A DNA stretch of 64,000 nucleotides from Polaromonas sp. 39-63-25 (lineage in GTDB: Bacteria; Pseudomonadota; Gammaproteobacteria; Burkholderiales; Burkholderiaceae_C): the NCBI RefSeq assembly GCF_002278925.1, contig NZ_NCJH01000007.1, positions 1 through 64,000 of the forward strand, in the 5' to 3' direction. A model generated the notes under the pieces. That model was not told the DNA's origin and made no database searches. It was given only the letters and a program-made list of their open reading frames with translations. The position numbers and the translations under genes were made by a program. Shown here piece after piece: positions 47,093 to 56,833 of the stretch; position 1 is the stretch's first letter, and every line of letters begins with the position of its first letter.

Positions 47093-49174
47093 ATGTCCCA
47101 GCGCCGCCTTTTCGTCACCACCGCCCTGCCCTACGCCAATGGCAATTTCCACATCGGCCACATCATGGAGTACATCCAGGCCGACATCTGGGTGCGCTTC
47201 CAGAGGATGCAGGGCCATGCGGTGAATTTTGTCGGCGCCGACGACGCTCATGGCGCGCCCATCATGATTGCAGCTGAAAAGGCCGGCAAGACGCCGCAGC
47301 AGTTCGTGGCCGACATCGCCGCGGGACGCAAACCCTACCTGGACGGCTTTCACATCAGCTTCGACAACTGGCATTCAACCGACGCGCCGGAAAACCACCA
47401 GCTGGCCCAGCAGATCTACCGGGACCTCAAGAAGGCCGGCCTGATTTCGACCAAAACCATCGAGCAGTTCTTCGATGTCGAAAAAAACATGTTCCTGCCC
47501 GACCGCTTCATCAAGGGCCAGTGCCCCAAGTGCGGCGCGAAGGACCAGTACGGCGACAACTGCGAGGTCTGTGGCGCGGTGTATGCACCGACCGACCTGA
47601 TCAACCCCTACTCGGCCCTGTCGGGCGCCACGCCGGTGCTCAAAAGCTCCGAGCACTTTTTCTTCCGGCTGTCCGACCCGCGCTGCGTCGAGTTCCTCGA
47701 GCAGTGGACGCAGGACGGCAAGCTGCAGCCCGAAGTGGCCAACAAGGTCAAAGAGTGGTTCTCGGTGCGTGACAATGCCGACGGCACCCAGAGCGAAGGC
47801 CTGGGCGACTGGGACATCTCGCGGGACGCGCCCTACTTCGGCATCGAGATCCCCGACGCACCGGGCAAGTATTTCTATGTCTGGCTGGATGCGCCCGTCG
47901 GCTACCTCGCGTCGCTGAAAAACCTGCTGGGCAAGCGCGGCGAGGACTACGAGGCCTACATGGCCGACCCGGCGCTGGAGCAGTACCACTTCATCGGCAA
48001 GGACATCGTCACCTTCCACACCCTGTTCTGGCCGGCCATGCTGCATTTCAGCGGCCGCAAGACGCCGGACAACGTGTTTGTGCATGGCTTCCTGACCGTC
48101 AACAACGGCGAGAAGATGAGCAAGAGCCGCGGCACAGGGCTGGACCCGCTCAAGTACCTGAGCCTGGGCATGAACCCCGAGTGGCTGCGTTATTACCTGG
48201 CCGCCAAGCTCAATGCCAGGAACGAGGACATCGACTTCAACGCCGACGACTTCATGGCGCGGGTCAACAGCGACCTGGTCGGCAAATACGTCAATATCGC
48301 CAGCCGCGCGGCCGGATTCATTGCCAAGCGCTTCGCCGGCCGGCTGGGGGAAATCTCCGCCGACGGCGACGCGCTGCTGTCCGTGCTGCGCGCCCAGAGC
48401 GACACCATCACGCAGCTGTATGAATTCCGCGAATTCGCCAAGGCCCTGCGTGAAGTCATGCTGCTGGCCGACCGCGTCAACGCCTATGTGGACCAGAACA
48501 AGCCCTGGGAACTGGCCAAGCAGGCCGGCATGGACGGACGGCTGCATGATGTGTGCACGGTCTGCATCGAGGCGTTTCGCCTCTTGAGCATTTACCTCAA
48601 GCCGGTGTTGCCGGCCCTGGGCGCGGAGGTGGAAAACTTCCTGAAGACCGGGCCACTGGGCTTCGCCGATGCCGCTGCCGGCCTGGGCAACGGCCACATC
48701 ATCGGTGACTACAAACACCTGCTACAGCGTGTCGACATCAAACAGCTCGAGGCCTTGTTTGAGCCGCCAGTCCAGGAAACACCTGCGCCATCAGCTATCG
48801 AATCAATAGTACCTGGCGGCGAGGAGATTGCACCCGTCATCACCATCGACGACTTCAGCAAAATCGATCTGCGCATCGCAAAAATCGTCAACTGCGAAGC
48901 CGTCGAAGGCTCGACCAAGCTGCTGCGGCTGACGCTGGACGTGGGCGAAGCAAGCCTGCGCAACGTCTTCAGCGGCATCGCTTCAAGCTACCAACCGCAA
49001 GACCTGATCGGCAAGCACACGGTGATGGTGGCCAACCTGGCGCCGCGCAAGATGAAGTTCGGCATCAGCGAGGGCATGGTGCTGGCCGCCAGCCATGCCA
49101 ATGAAAAAGCCGAGCCGGGCATCTTTGTGCTCGAGCCGCTGCCCGGCGCGCAGCCCGGCATGCGCGTCAGGTAA
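47093..49174 (+). CDS. metG: Methionyl-tRNA synthetase
   Basis: Encodes 693 aa. It has the class I signature HIGH ([10 protein letters not shown]), a zinc-binding knuckle ([17 protein letters not shown]) and [11 protein letters not shown]-terminal EMAP-like tRNA-binding domain starts near [16 protein letters not shown] (about residue 583), as in dimeric MetRS. In the linker just before that domain (about 48792-48812) the DNA resembles the interspersed AATAG mini-repeat, read in frame as AIESIVPGG. It has its own upstream gap of 260 bp shared with the divergent 111-aa gene. Confidence 0.98.
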   Translation: MSQRRLFVTTALPYANGNFHIGHIMEYIQADIWVRFQRMQGHAVNFVGADDAHGAPIMIAAEKAGKTPQQFVADIAAGRKPYLDGFHISFDNWHSTDAPENHQLAQQIYRDLKKAGLISTKTIEQFFDVEKNMFLPDRFIKGQCPKCGAKDQYGDNCEVCGAVYAPTDLINPYSALSGATPVLKSSEHFFFRLSDPRCVEFLEQWTQDGKLQPEVANKVKEWFSVRDNADGTQSEGLGDWDISRDAPYFGIEIPDAPGKYFYVWLDAPVGYLASLKNLLGKRGEDYEAYMADPALEQYHFIGKDIVTFHTLFWPAMLHFSGRKTPDNVFVHGFLTVNNGEKMSKSRGTGLDPLKYLSLGMNPEWLRYYLAAKLNARNEDIDFNADDFMARVNSDLVGKYVNIASRAAGFIAKRFAGRLGEISADGDALLSVLRAQSDTITQLYEFREFAKALREVMLLADRVNAYVDQNKPWELAKQAGMDGRLHDVCTVCIEAFRLLSIYLKPVLPALGAEVENFLKTGPLGFADAAAGLGNGHIIGDYKHLLQRVDIKQLEALFEPPVQETPAPSAIESIVPGGEEIAPVITIDDFSKIDLRIAKIVNCEAVEGSTKLLRLTLDVGEASLRNVFSGIASSYQPQDLIGKHTVMVANLAPRKMKFGISEGMVLAASHANEKAEPGIFVLEPLPGAQPGMRVR

Positions 49175-49245
49175 AGAGGCGCTGAATGAGTCCTTGCGGA
49201 TGAGCTGATCGCGCCGCAGGGGACTTGTTCGGCGCTTCCTTCAAC

Positions 49246-50997
49246 TCAGGCGACAAATCGCAGGGCCTTGCCCGGGCGGGCTGCCATCTCGGTGACCGCA
49301 GCATCGAGCGCCTGCAGCAGCAGTGCCACCCCCGCCGCCTGAAACGGCGCCGCAGCAATGGCAACCTTGAGCTGCAGCACCGCACCCGGTGGCAGCCGTT
49401 CGCTGGGCGCCAGTCCCCGCGCAATCAGGCGCTGCCCCATTTCCGAGATCTGGTCGCGCGTGACACGGCCTTTGAGGATCAGCACAAAATCGCCGTCACG
49501 GTGGCGCGCCACGGTGTCACCCTCGCGGGCCACCTGGGTGATGCAGGCGCCCGCATGGACCAGCGCCATCTGCGCCACCTGCAGGCCGTACTCGTCGCGG
49601 ATTGCCTGGAGGTTGCCAATGCGCACGCGCAGCGCCGCACCCGACGCGGGCTCGCGCAGCTGGTGAACCAGCAGCTGGTGCAGACGTTCAAGCATCACCC
49701 GATGGTTGACCGCACCGGTCAGCGGGTCGATCCGGGCCATGGCGCCGATGCGGGCCCGGTTGTCGCGCCGTTCCCGGGTGCGCACGTACAAGGCAATCAG
49801 CAGCAGGGGGATCTCCAGCGCCACGCCCAGCTGCGCGCCATATTGCGTCATGAAAGACACGGGCACCAGTTGCATGTTGCGCAGGACCGGGAACACGGCG
49901 CCGGCCAGCACCGCCAGCACGCCGGCCAGCACCCACAGGCCGACCCGCGGAATACGCCAGGCGTACCACAGCGCCACACCGAGATAAATCACGAAACTGG
50001 CCAGGTAGTAGGGGCCGGAGATCGCAAAAAACGGGTTGCGTCCGACAAACAGGAAACCCAGCGCCAGCATGGCACCCACGCCTGCCATGGTCAGCATCAG
50101 GCGGGTGACCCAGAGGGCGCCGCGCCCGACCACCAGAGCCCGCATGAAGAGATGGCCCAACGCCGCGCCCGTCACGGGCAGCACATTGGACGCCACGTCA
50201 TTCCACCAGGGGTTGTCCGGCCAGAAATACTCGCCGGCCAGGCCCGTGAGCGAGAGCTGGCCCAAGGCGATCACCGCCACATAGGCTGCGTAATAAAAAT
50301 GAATGGAGTCGCGCCAGAAATAGGCGTTGACGGCGCAGATCACCAGCACCAGTGCCACCAGCCCGGCATAGGCGCCCAGCAGGAAATGCCAGCGCTTGCT
50401 GGACGCCTGGAAATCGCGCGCAGACCACACCGTCCAGCGCACGCTGATGGGGTGGCTGTGCTGTACCCGCAGGTAGCTGGGCCGGGCTTCCCCCGGCTGC
50501 TGCACCAGCTCGAACGCCGGATGCAGGTAAGGCAAGGGCCACTGCGACACCGGGATCGAATCGCCCGACCGCAGGGCATGCCAGCTACCGTCGGCTGCGG
50601 GCCGGTACAGATCCACGCGGTTCATGCCGGGGTGCGGCAGCGCCAGCACCAGCGGGGTCGGCTCACTGACGGCGGGCAGTGCCAGCTGGTACCACAGGGC
50701 AGCGGTGCCGCCCGACGGCATGATGCGGTCTGCGCGGGCCGGTGTGGCCTCGCCGCCCGCAAAACGCTGCTGAACCTGCGCCAGCGTCTGCTGACCCGCT
50801 GTATCCACCAGGACCAGCGCGTCGCCTTGCCGGCCCAGCCATCCGGACGCCGGGGCCGACCCGCTCTGCGCCAGTGTCAACGAACTGGCCGACAGCCAAC
50901 ATGCCGCCAGTACAAAGGCAACAAAGGCGAACAGTGCCCGGCCGGGACGGCCCGTGGCCCGACATGACAAACACCAACGGCGGAGGCAAAGTGGCAT
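49246..50997 (-). CDS. 7TM sensor with degenerate GGDEF domain
   Basis: Encodes 583 aa. A signal/TM segment (residues ~20-42) is followed by a periplasmic 7TMR-DISMED2-like domain (~60-195), seven TM helices (~200-395), then a GGDEF-like domain (RIDPLTGAVNHRVMLERL onward). The signature loop reads HRDGDFVLIL, i.e. RDGDF instead of GGDEF, so cyclic-di-GMP synthesis is doubtful. It may bind nucleotide or act as a scaffold, with the outer domain sensing a small carbohydrate-like ligand. It reads toward metG. Confidence 0.85.
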   Translation of the reverse strand: MPLCLRRWCLSCRATGRPGRALFAFVAFVLAACWLSASSLTLAQSGSAPASGWLGRQGDALVLVDTAGQQTLAQVQQRFAGGEATPARADRIMPSGGTAALWYQLALPAVSEPTPLVLALPHPGMNRVDLYRPAADGSWHALRSGDSIPVSQWPLPYLHPAFELVQQPGEARPSYLRVQHSHPISVRWTVWSARDFQASSKRWHFLLGAYAGLVALVLVICAVNAYFWRDSIHFYYAAYVAVIALGQLSLTGLAGEYFWPDNPWWNDVASNVLPVTGAALGHLFMRALVVGRGALWVTRLMLTMAGVGAMLALGFLFVGRNPFFAISGPYYLASFVIYLGVALWYAWRIPRVGLWVLAGVLAVLAGAVFPVLRNMQLVPVSFMTQYGAQLGVALEIPLLLIALYVRTRERRDNRARIGAMARIDPLTGAVNHRVMLERLHQLLVHQLREPASGAALRVRIGNLQAIRDEYGLQVAQMALVHAGACITQVAREGDTVARHRDGDFVLILKGRVTRDQISEMGQRLIARGLAPSERLPPGAVLQLKVAIAAAPFQAAGVALLLQALDAAVTEMAARPGKALRFVA

Positions 50998-51141
50998 GGA
51001 GCGTGCGTGAGCGGCTTAAGATGAGCAACCGCAGGTATTTGAAATAAGAAAAGACGTGTCCCACTTTAGCAAGGGACTCCCGGTCTGACCATCCCACAGT
51101 TGGAGGATGACCCGGCCGATGTGTCATTCTGGAGTCTTCTC

Positions 51142-52812
51142 ATGAACTTGCCCGCCTACCTCGCGCCGTTTCGCCCCCGCATCCTGTCGGCGCTGCGCGG
51201 CTACACGCGCGAGCGTTTCAGCAAGGACCTGGGTGCGGGCATGACCGTCGGCATTGTGGCCCTGCCGCTGGCCATGGCCTTTGCGATTGCATCGGGGCTG
51301 TCGCCGCAGGCCGGCATCTGGACCGCCATCATTGCCGGCGGGCTGATCGCCCTGCTGGGCGGCTCGGCCGTGCAGATTGGCGGGCCGGCGGGTGCCTTCA
51401 TCGTGATCGTCTACGGCATCGTCGAGCAATACGGCCTGCCCAACCTCCTGATTGCCACCGCCTGCGCCGGCGTGCTGCTGTTCCTGCTCGGGTTTCTCAA
51501 GATGGGCACCCTGGTGCGCTACGTTCCGGTCAGCATTGTGGTCGGTTTTACCAACGGCATTGCCGTGCTGATTGCGCTGTCGCAGCTCAAGGATCTGCTG
51601 GGCTTGCAGATTGCCAAAATGCCGGCCGACTTTTTCTCGCAGATCAAGGCCCTGGCCACAAACATCGACTCCTTCAACGCCAGTGCCCTGGGTCTGGGTG
51701 TGGCCTGCTTTCTGGGCCTGGTGCTCTGGCCCAAACTGTTTGTCCCCCGCCCCGGCGCTGGCAATGGCCTCGCCGCGCGCCTGATCAAGCGGGTACAGGT
51801 GGTCGAGGGCCTGCAACTGGTAGGTGCCACCCGGGTGGTGTCCCGCGTGCCGGGACCGGTGGTGGCGCTGATCACGCTGACGGCCTTTGCCTGGCTGCTG
51901 GGTCTGCCGGTGGAAACCATAGGCTCGCGTTTTGGCGGTATCCCACGCTCGCTGCCGGCCTTTGCACTTCCCGATTTTTCCTGGGATACAGTGCGGCTGC
52001 TGCTGCCGCCCACGCTGACCATCGCCGTGCTGGGCGCGGTGGAGTCGCTGCTGTGCGCACGTGTCGCCGACCAGATGTCCGGCCTGCCCAAACATGACCC
52101 CAACCAGGAACTGATGGCCCAGGGCGTGGCCAATTTTGTCGTGCCCTTTTTCGGCGGCATGCCGGCCACCGGCACGATCGCCCGCACCGTGACCAACCTG
52201 CGCGCGGGCGCGACCTCCCCGGTCGCCGGCCTGGTGCATTCACTCATGTTGGTGGGGGTGGTGCTGATCGCCGCGCCGCTGGCCGTGCATGTGCCGCTGG
52301 CCGTGCTGGCGGGCCTGTTGCTGCATGTGGCCTGGAACATGGGCGAGTGGCGCGAGTTTGCGCACCTGCACCAGTACAGCAACCACTACCGGCTGCTGAT
52401 GCTGGGCACTTTCTTCCTGACCGTGGTGTTTGACCTCACGGTCGCGCTGCAGGTCGGTATGCTGCTGGCCTGCGTGCTGTTTGTGCAGCGCATGAGCAGT
52501 CTGTTCCAGGTGGTGGAGACCGGACGCACCGACGACAGCATCCACTTCCAGCTCTATGGTTCGCTGTTTTTCGGCGCGGTCGCCAAGATCGACCCGGTGC
52601 TGTCGGTGGTTGAAAGCGCACCGCAGGGCCTGCTGGTGCGCCTGGATGCCCAGTCGCTGCAGTCGCTCGACGCCTCCGGGCTGGATGTGCTGGGTCAGCT
52701 GCACAAGGCCATTGTGCTGCGCGGCGGCCGGCTGGTGATCTCCGGCCTGAACGCCCAGCCGCGCGCGGTCATGGCACGTGCGGGTTTTCTGGCGAAGGTG
52801 GAAGAACTATGA
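51142..52812 (+). CDS. SulP-family anion transporter with STAS domain
   Basis: Predicted 556 aa from the ATG at 51142, preceded by GGAG; a TTG at 51100 gives a longer form. The membrane part has the SulP start (AGMTVGIVALPLAMAFAIASGL), QIGGPAGAFIVIV and VESLLCARVADQMSG; the C-terminal STAS domain is at about residues 460-550 (LLVRLDAQSLQSLDASGLDVL). Members move sulfate, bicarbonate, chloride or dicarboxylates, and the sequence does not say which. It is monocistronic, with a mini-repeat just after its stop. Confidence 0.92.
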   Translation: MNLPAYLAPFRPRILSALRGYTRERFSKDLGAGMTVGIVALPLAMAFAIASGLSPQAGIWTAIIAGGLIALLGGSAVQIGGPAGAFIVIVYGIVEQYGLPNLLIATACAGVLLFLLGFLKMGTLVRYVPVSIVVGFTNGIAVLIALSQLKDLLGLQIAKMPADFFSQIKALATNIDSFNASALGLGVACFLGLVLWPKLFVPRPGAGNGLAARLIKRVQVVEGLQLVGATRVVSRVPGPVVALITLTAFAWLLGLPVETIGSRFGGIPRSLPAFALPDFSWDTVRLLLPPTLTIAVLGAVESLLCARVADQMSGLPKHDPNQELMAQGVANFVVPFFGGMPATGTIARTVTNLRAGATSPVAGLVHSLMLVGVVLIAAPLAVHVPLAVLAGLLLHVAWNMGEWREFAHLHQYSNHYRLLMLGTFFLTVVFDLTVALQVGMLLACVLFVQRMSSLFQVVETGRTDDSIHFQLYGSLFFGAVAKIDPVLSVVESAPQGLLVRLDAQSLQSLDASGLDVLGQLHKAIVLRGGRLVISGLNAQPRAVMARAGFLAKVEEL

Positions 52813-52870
52813 AAATGATAGCTGTCCACGCATATCCCATAATGGCCGCAGCCCTTTTTGACACCTGATT
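52808..52870. repeat. Mini-repeat between convergent genes
   Basis: CTATGAAAATGATAGCTGTC then CACGCATATCCCATAATGG, GCAGCCCTTTTTG and CTGATTTC, matching the family seen at 24117, 42598 and (inverted) 53753. It spans the SulP stop and the gap to the BamE-like gene. Confidence 0.65.
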
Positions 52871-53467
52871 TCAGCGGCTGGGGCCGCTGGGGCCCGTCAC
52901 CTCGGCATCGACCGAGGCGGTGCGCACGACGCGCAGATCCCGGTCGAACACCACGGTGAAAATTCTCGGCGTGCCTGGCGGCGACAGGTAACGCCAGTCG
53001 TAGTGGGTTTCCTGCTGCAGGGCATACGGCGTGACCCGCATCGGTTTGCCCAGCATCTTTCGCACCTGCTCCATCGGCATGCCAGGCAGGACCAGCGCGA
53101 AATTCTGCGGTGTCAGGACCTGGCGCAAGGCGCTCATCCTGCCGTCCGGACCGATGGTGATCATGTAGTTGACCTGGCCTTCGGGCTGGCGGTTGTATTC
53201 CAGCGTGCGCGCACCGGGCTGGGCGGCCACGCCGGGAAAGGGGTTGCCGGCCAGGTCGGCGGCTTCCCAGATTTTTTCGGGCTCACCGAAGCGGGCGCGC
53301 ACATCGGCTTCGGTCGCCACACCTTCCTCGAGTTCGGCGATGCGCTGCGGGTCGCAACCCACCATCCCCAGCAATACCGACAGCAGTCCCATGAGAGCCC
53401 AGGTCCTTGTGTGCACCCGGCCCGCCGCTGCGCGGTCTGCCCGGAAAACGAAAAAAGGCAGGCGCAT
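52871..53467 (-). CDS. BamE/SmpA-like outer membrane lipoprotein
   Basis: Predicted 198 aa from the ATG at 53467, preceded by GGGGA; a shorter form starts at 53392 (MGLLSVLLGMVGC). The lipobox GMVGC is preceded by a hydrophobic stretch. The mature part has an SmpA/OmlA-like core (EEGVATEADVRARFGEPEKIW, then a second GMPMEQVRKMLGKPM). The core thus carries two copies of the helix-GxP unit where typical BamE has one. A role in the BAM complex or envelope integrity is inferred from the family. It is divergent from the DUF3460 gene. Confidence 0.85.
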   Translation of the reverse strand: MRLPFFVFRADRAAAGRVHTRTWALMGLLSVLLGMVGCDPQRIAELEEGVATEADVRARFGEPEKIWEAADLAGNPFPGVAAQPGARTLEYNRQPEGQVNYMITIGPDGRMSALRQVLTPQNFALVLPGMPMEQVRKMLGKPMRVTPYALQQETHYDWRYLSPPGTPRIFTVVFDRDLRVVRTASVDAEVTGPSGPSR

Positions 53468-53518
53468 GGTGGTCCCCGGTAAAATCAGCCAATTCAACAC
53501 TTCAGGCAGTTTAGCCCC

Positions 53519-53743
53519 ATGTCCATCTTCGCCCGCCCCCACTACAGCTCGGAAGCGACCCAGTTCATTGAGGAACTCAAGGCGAAAAAACCCACGCTGG
53601 AGGCCGAGCAACGCGCGGGACGCGCGATCTGGTGGGACAAGAAGCTGGACCGTTCCGAGCAGGCCGACTACCAGGACGCACGCGTGCCGCAGCAGCCCTA
53701 TGTGTATGGCACCAGCGGCCACCCGAACAGCGAACCGGCCTGA
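53519..53743 (+). CDS. DUF3460 family protein
   Basis: Encodes 74 aa (MSIFARPHYSSEATQFIEEL). The sequence is polar, with a helical segment ELKAKKPTLEAEQRAGRAIWWDK that is characteristic of the small betaproteobacterial DUF3460 family. Family function is unknown. It is divergent from the lipoprotein gene across a 51-bp gap and is followed by a mini-repeat and scpA on the same strand. Confidence 0.85.
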   Translation: MSIFARPHYSSEATQFIEELKAKKPTLEAEQRAGRAIWWDKKLDRSEQADYQDARVPQQPYVYGTSGHPNSEPA

Positions 53744-53749
53744 GATCAA

Positions 53750-53815
53750 CAATAAAAAAGGCCTCCAGCCCTTGCTGGATATGCGCCAGCAGCTATTGTT
53801 TTCATAGTTACTGAC
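53750..53815. repeat. Inverted copy of the mini-repeat
   Basis: Read on the minus strand it gives CTATGAAAACAATAGCTGCT, continuing GGCGCATATCCAGCAAGGGC and TGGAGGCCTTTTTT. This is the clearest full-length copy in the window. It lies between the DUF3460 gene and scpA and ends 16 bp before the scpA start. Confidence 0.7.
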
Positions 53816-53831
53816 GCCACGGCCCCACCCC

Positions 53832-54704
53832 ATGTCCACGATCACCGAACTGCCGCCCACACCTTCCGAGCCGGGATCGCCCCCCGACGCGCTGGCGCTG
53901 GCCGGCATGCCCGCGGTGATCGACCAGGTCGCACTGGCCCGCCTGTACGGCGAGCCGCTGTTCGCGATGCCGCAGGACCTGTACATCCCGCCGGACGCGC
54001 TGCAGGTGTTTCTGGAAGCCTTCGAGGGCCCGCTGGACCTGTTGCTGTACCTGATCCGCAAGCAGAACTTCAACATCCTCGACATCCCGATGGCGGCGGT
54101 GACGCGCCAGTACCTGGTGTATGTCGACGAAATCCGCGCCACCAACCTGGAACTGGCCGCCGAGTACCTGCTGATGGCCGCGATGCTGATCGAGATCAAG
54201 TCGCGCATGCTGCTGCCGCCGAAAAAGGTCGCCGACGGCCAGGAGCCGGAAGACCCGCGCGCCGAACTGGTGCGCCGCCTGCTGGAATACGAGCAGATCA
54301 AGCTGGCGGCCCACAAACTCAACGACATCCCGCAATTCGGCCGCGACTTCCTGCGCGCCCAGGTCTATGTGGAACAGGCGCTGCAGCCGCGTTTCCCCGA
54401 TGTCAGCGTGGTCGACCTGCAGGAAGCCTGGCGCGACATCGTCAAACGCGCCAGGCTGGTCCAGCACCACGTGATCTCCCGCGAGGAACTCTCGGTGCGC
54501 GAACACATGAGCATCGTGCTGCGCAAGCTGCAGGGCCAGAAGTTCGTCGAGTTCGAGCACCTGTTTGAAACGGCCCGCGGCATGCCGGTGCTGGTGGTCA
54601 CCTTCATCGCCCTGCTCGAACTCTCCAAGGAAGGCCTGATCGACGTGACCCAGGCCGAGGCCTACGCACCGATCTACGTGCGCCTGGCCTACACGCCGGC
54701 CTGA
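53832..54704 (+). CDS. scpA: Segregation and condensation protein A
   Basis: Encodes 290 aa. ScpA is the kleisin that links SMC heads with ScpB in bacterial condensin. The family core is visible: FEGPLDLLLYLIRKQNFNIL near residue 65, EYLLMAAMLIEIKSRMLLP, and the C-terminal winged-helix end FIALLELSKEGLIDVTQAEAYAPIYV. An N-terminal extension of ~45 residues precedes the core, as in other Burkholderiales. ScpB is not in this window. Confidence 0.95.
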   Translation: MSTITELPPTPSEPGSPPDALALAGMPAVIDQVALARLYGEPLFAMPQDLYIPPDALQVFLEAFEGPLDLLLYLIRKQNFNILDIPMAAVTRQYLVYVDEIRATNLELAAEYLLMAAMLIEIKSRMLLPPKKVADGQEPEDPRAELVRRLLEYEQIKLAAHKLNDIPQFGRDFLRAQVYVEQALQPRFPDVSVVDLQEAWRDIVKRARLVQHHVISREELSVREHMSIVLRKLQGQKFVEFEHLFETARGMPVLVVTFIALLELSKEGLIDVTQAEAYAPIYVRLAYTPA

Positions 54705-55031
54705 ACGGCAGGTATTGCCGGCGGTGCAGGCAGAAAAGGCTGCGCGGGTGACTGCTCCCGCTGCATGCGGCGGGTTTCTCCCGTCCGCCCCAGGCGCACA
54801 CTTCAACGGACAAGCACCGGGTCCCTCTGGCCGCCGGCCTGGACCGGGCCTGACGGCCGGCGAAGGTCCTTGACCCACATGTCATATTACAAAATATAAA
54901 TACTATTAACTATTTAATGAGTTGTTGTTATTTATCAAATTAATAACTTCTTACAGTTTTCCGGCCTGCCCGCCTACATTTTTTAACAAAATGGACGCTC
55001 ATGATGACTTGGCACTTCAAGGCCAAGCACC
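54705..55031. other. Gene-free gap with an AT-rich block before the TPS operon
   Basis: No gene is supported in these 327 bp. The first ~165 bp are GC-rich like the flanks. From about 54880 to 54960 the sequence is very AT-rich (TATTACAAAATATAAATACT, then TTAATAACTTCTTACAG). Such a block probably holds the promoter of the two-partner secretion genes and could bind H-NS/MvaT-like proteins. It may mark the border of acquired DNA. Confidence 0.5.
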
Positions 55032-56786
55032 ATGCACCAGACTCACCGCCCCCACCGGGGCACCAACACCCCTTTGTCCACCGCTCCCCGGGGCTCCGGT
55101 TCCTGGCGTTTTCCTCTGAACAAGGGCTTGGTGCCGTTTGCACTCCTGGTGCTCAGCCAAAGCCTTCTGGCCCAACAGCCTCCCACGGCGGGCAGCCAGT
55201 TGCAGCAGATTCCTGCGGCCCCGGTGCCGCAAAAAGCACCGCCGGAAATCCGCATTGAACGAGGGACCCCGCCCGTCGCCTCCACTGCCGATGAGGCAAA
55301 AATCATGGTCCGCAGCCTGCGCGTCACCGGCGCCAAAGCCTATACCGAAGCCGAGCTGATCGCGATCACGGGCTTTACCCCGGGAACCGAGCTGACACTC
55401 ACCGATCTGCGTGCCATGGCGTCGAAGATCACGACCCACTATGCAAAAAATGGTTATTTTGTGGCCCGGGCTTACCTGCCCGCGCAGCAAATAACGGACA
55501 ACACCGTCACCATCGAGGTCAGCGAAGGTCAATACGGCAAGATCATCCTGCGCAACCAGAGCACGCTTTCCGACGATCAGGCCTACCGACTGCTTGACGG
55601 CCTGAACAGCGGCGACCCCATCCTCAATGATCCACTGGAGAGCCGCCTGTTGCTGCTCTCGGACACGCCGGGCGTGAATGTCAAATCGACGCTGGTGCCG
55701 GGCGCCACGCCGGGCACTTCCGACCTCATCGTTGACGTCACACCGGGCAAACGCGTGAGCGGCAGCATAGATGCCGACAACGCCGGCAACCGCTATACCG
55801 GCGAGTACCGCGTCGGGGCGACCGTCAATCTCAACAATCCGCTGGGGCTGGGCGACCAGGCCAGCGTTCGCGCCGTCACTTCCGGCTCGGGGCTCAACTA
55901 CGGTCGTGCGTCCTATCAGGTGCCCTTCGGCAAAACAACCGTGGGCGTCGCTTACAGCCGGCTGGAGTACGAACTGGGCGAGGAATTCGCTCCCCTGCAG
56001 GCCAACGGCACGGCAGAGATCGCCAGCGTCTACGCGATCCGTCCGCTGATCCGTTCGCGCAACAACAACCTGTACACCCAGCTCGCGTACGAAGCCCGGA
56101 CTTTCCAGGACAGGATCGACAGCACCATCCCCCCATCGGTCACCGACAGGAAAGCGGATGTGCTGATGGCCAGTCTTTATGGCGATCACCGCGACAATCT
56201 GGGCGGCGGCGGCATCAGCGCTTATTCGCTGACCTGGTCGATCGGCAACCTCGACATACAAACGCCGTCGGCGCTGGCCGCCGACGCGGCGAGCGCCAGA
56301 ACCAACGGTTCCTACAACAAGCTCGGCTTCACCGCCACGCGGCTTCAGCGAGTCACCAACCTCGTGTCGCTGTATGGGTCCATCAGCGGGCAGGTCGCCT
56401 CGAAAAATCTTGATTCCTCGGAGAAGATGGACCTGGGGGGCATGACCGGTGTGCGCGCCTATCCCCAGGGTGAAGCCTCCGGCGACGAAGGCTACCTGGT
56501 CAACCTCGAAGCCCGGCTGCTGCTGGGCAAGCTTTCTGACCGCGTGCCAGGCCAGGTTCACCTGATCGGCTTCGTCGATGCCGGCAGTGTCACGATTCAC
56601 AAAAACCCCTGGTTCACCGGGAATAACCACAGAAACCTCGGTGCTTACGGCGTGGGCGCCAGCTGGGGCGAACCTGGCAACTTCCTGGTGAGGACGTACT
56701 ACGCCCGCAAGCTCGGCAACGAGCCGGCGCTCTCCGCCCCAGACAAGTCAGGCCGGTTCTGGATCCAGGCCATCAAGTATTTCTGA
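55032..56786 (+). CDS. Two-partner secretion outer-membrane transporter (TpsB, ShlB/FhaC family)
   Basis: Encodes 584 aa. A long N-terminal signal ends near SQSLLAQQ. Next come a Pro-rich linker and POTRA domains (ELIAITGFTPGTELTLTDL, QITDNTVTIEVSEGQYGKI). The C-terminal 16-strand barrel begins near GSIDADNAGNRYTG. The L6-loop motif normally VRGY is GVRAYPQGEASGDEG. It should export the TpsA protein encoded 47 bp downstream. The start codon has no strong ribosome-binding site. Confidence 0.93.
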   Translation: MHQTHRPHRGTNTPLSTAPRGSGSWRFPLNKGLVPFALLVLSQSLLAQQPPTAGSQLQQIPAAPVPQKAPPEIRIERGTPPVASTADEAKIMVRSLRVTGAKAYTEAELIAITGFTPGTELTLTDLRAMASKITTHYAKNGYFVARAYLPAQQITDNTVTIEVSEGQYGKIILRNQSTLSDDQAYRLLDGLNSGDPILNDPLESRLLLLSDTPGVNVKSTLVPGATPGTSDLIVDVTPGKRVSGSIDADNAGNRYTGEYRVGATVNLNNPLGLGDQASVRAVTSGSGLNYGRASYQVPFGKTTVGVAYSRLEYELGEEFAPLQANGTAEIASVYAIRPLIRSRNNNLYTQLAYEARTFQDRIDSTIPPSVTDRKADVLMASLYGDHRDNLGGGGISAYSLTWSIGNLDIQTPSALAADAASARTNGSYNKLGFTATRLQRVTNLVSLYGSISGQVASKNLDSSEKMDLGGMTGVRAYPQGEASGDEGYLVNLEARLLLGKLSDRVPGQVHLIGFVDAGSVTIHKNPWFTGNNHRNLGAYGVGASWGEPGNFLVRTYYARKLGNEPALSAPDKSGRFWIQAIKYF

Positions 56787-56833
56787 CATTTGCCCGCCTC
56801 TGCGCCAACACGACAGCACACAAGGAATCACCC

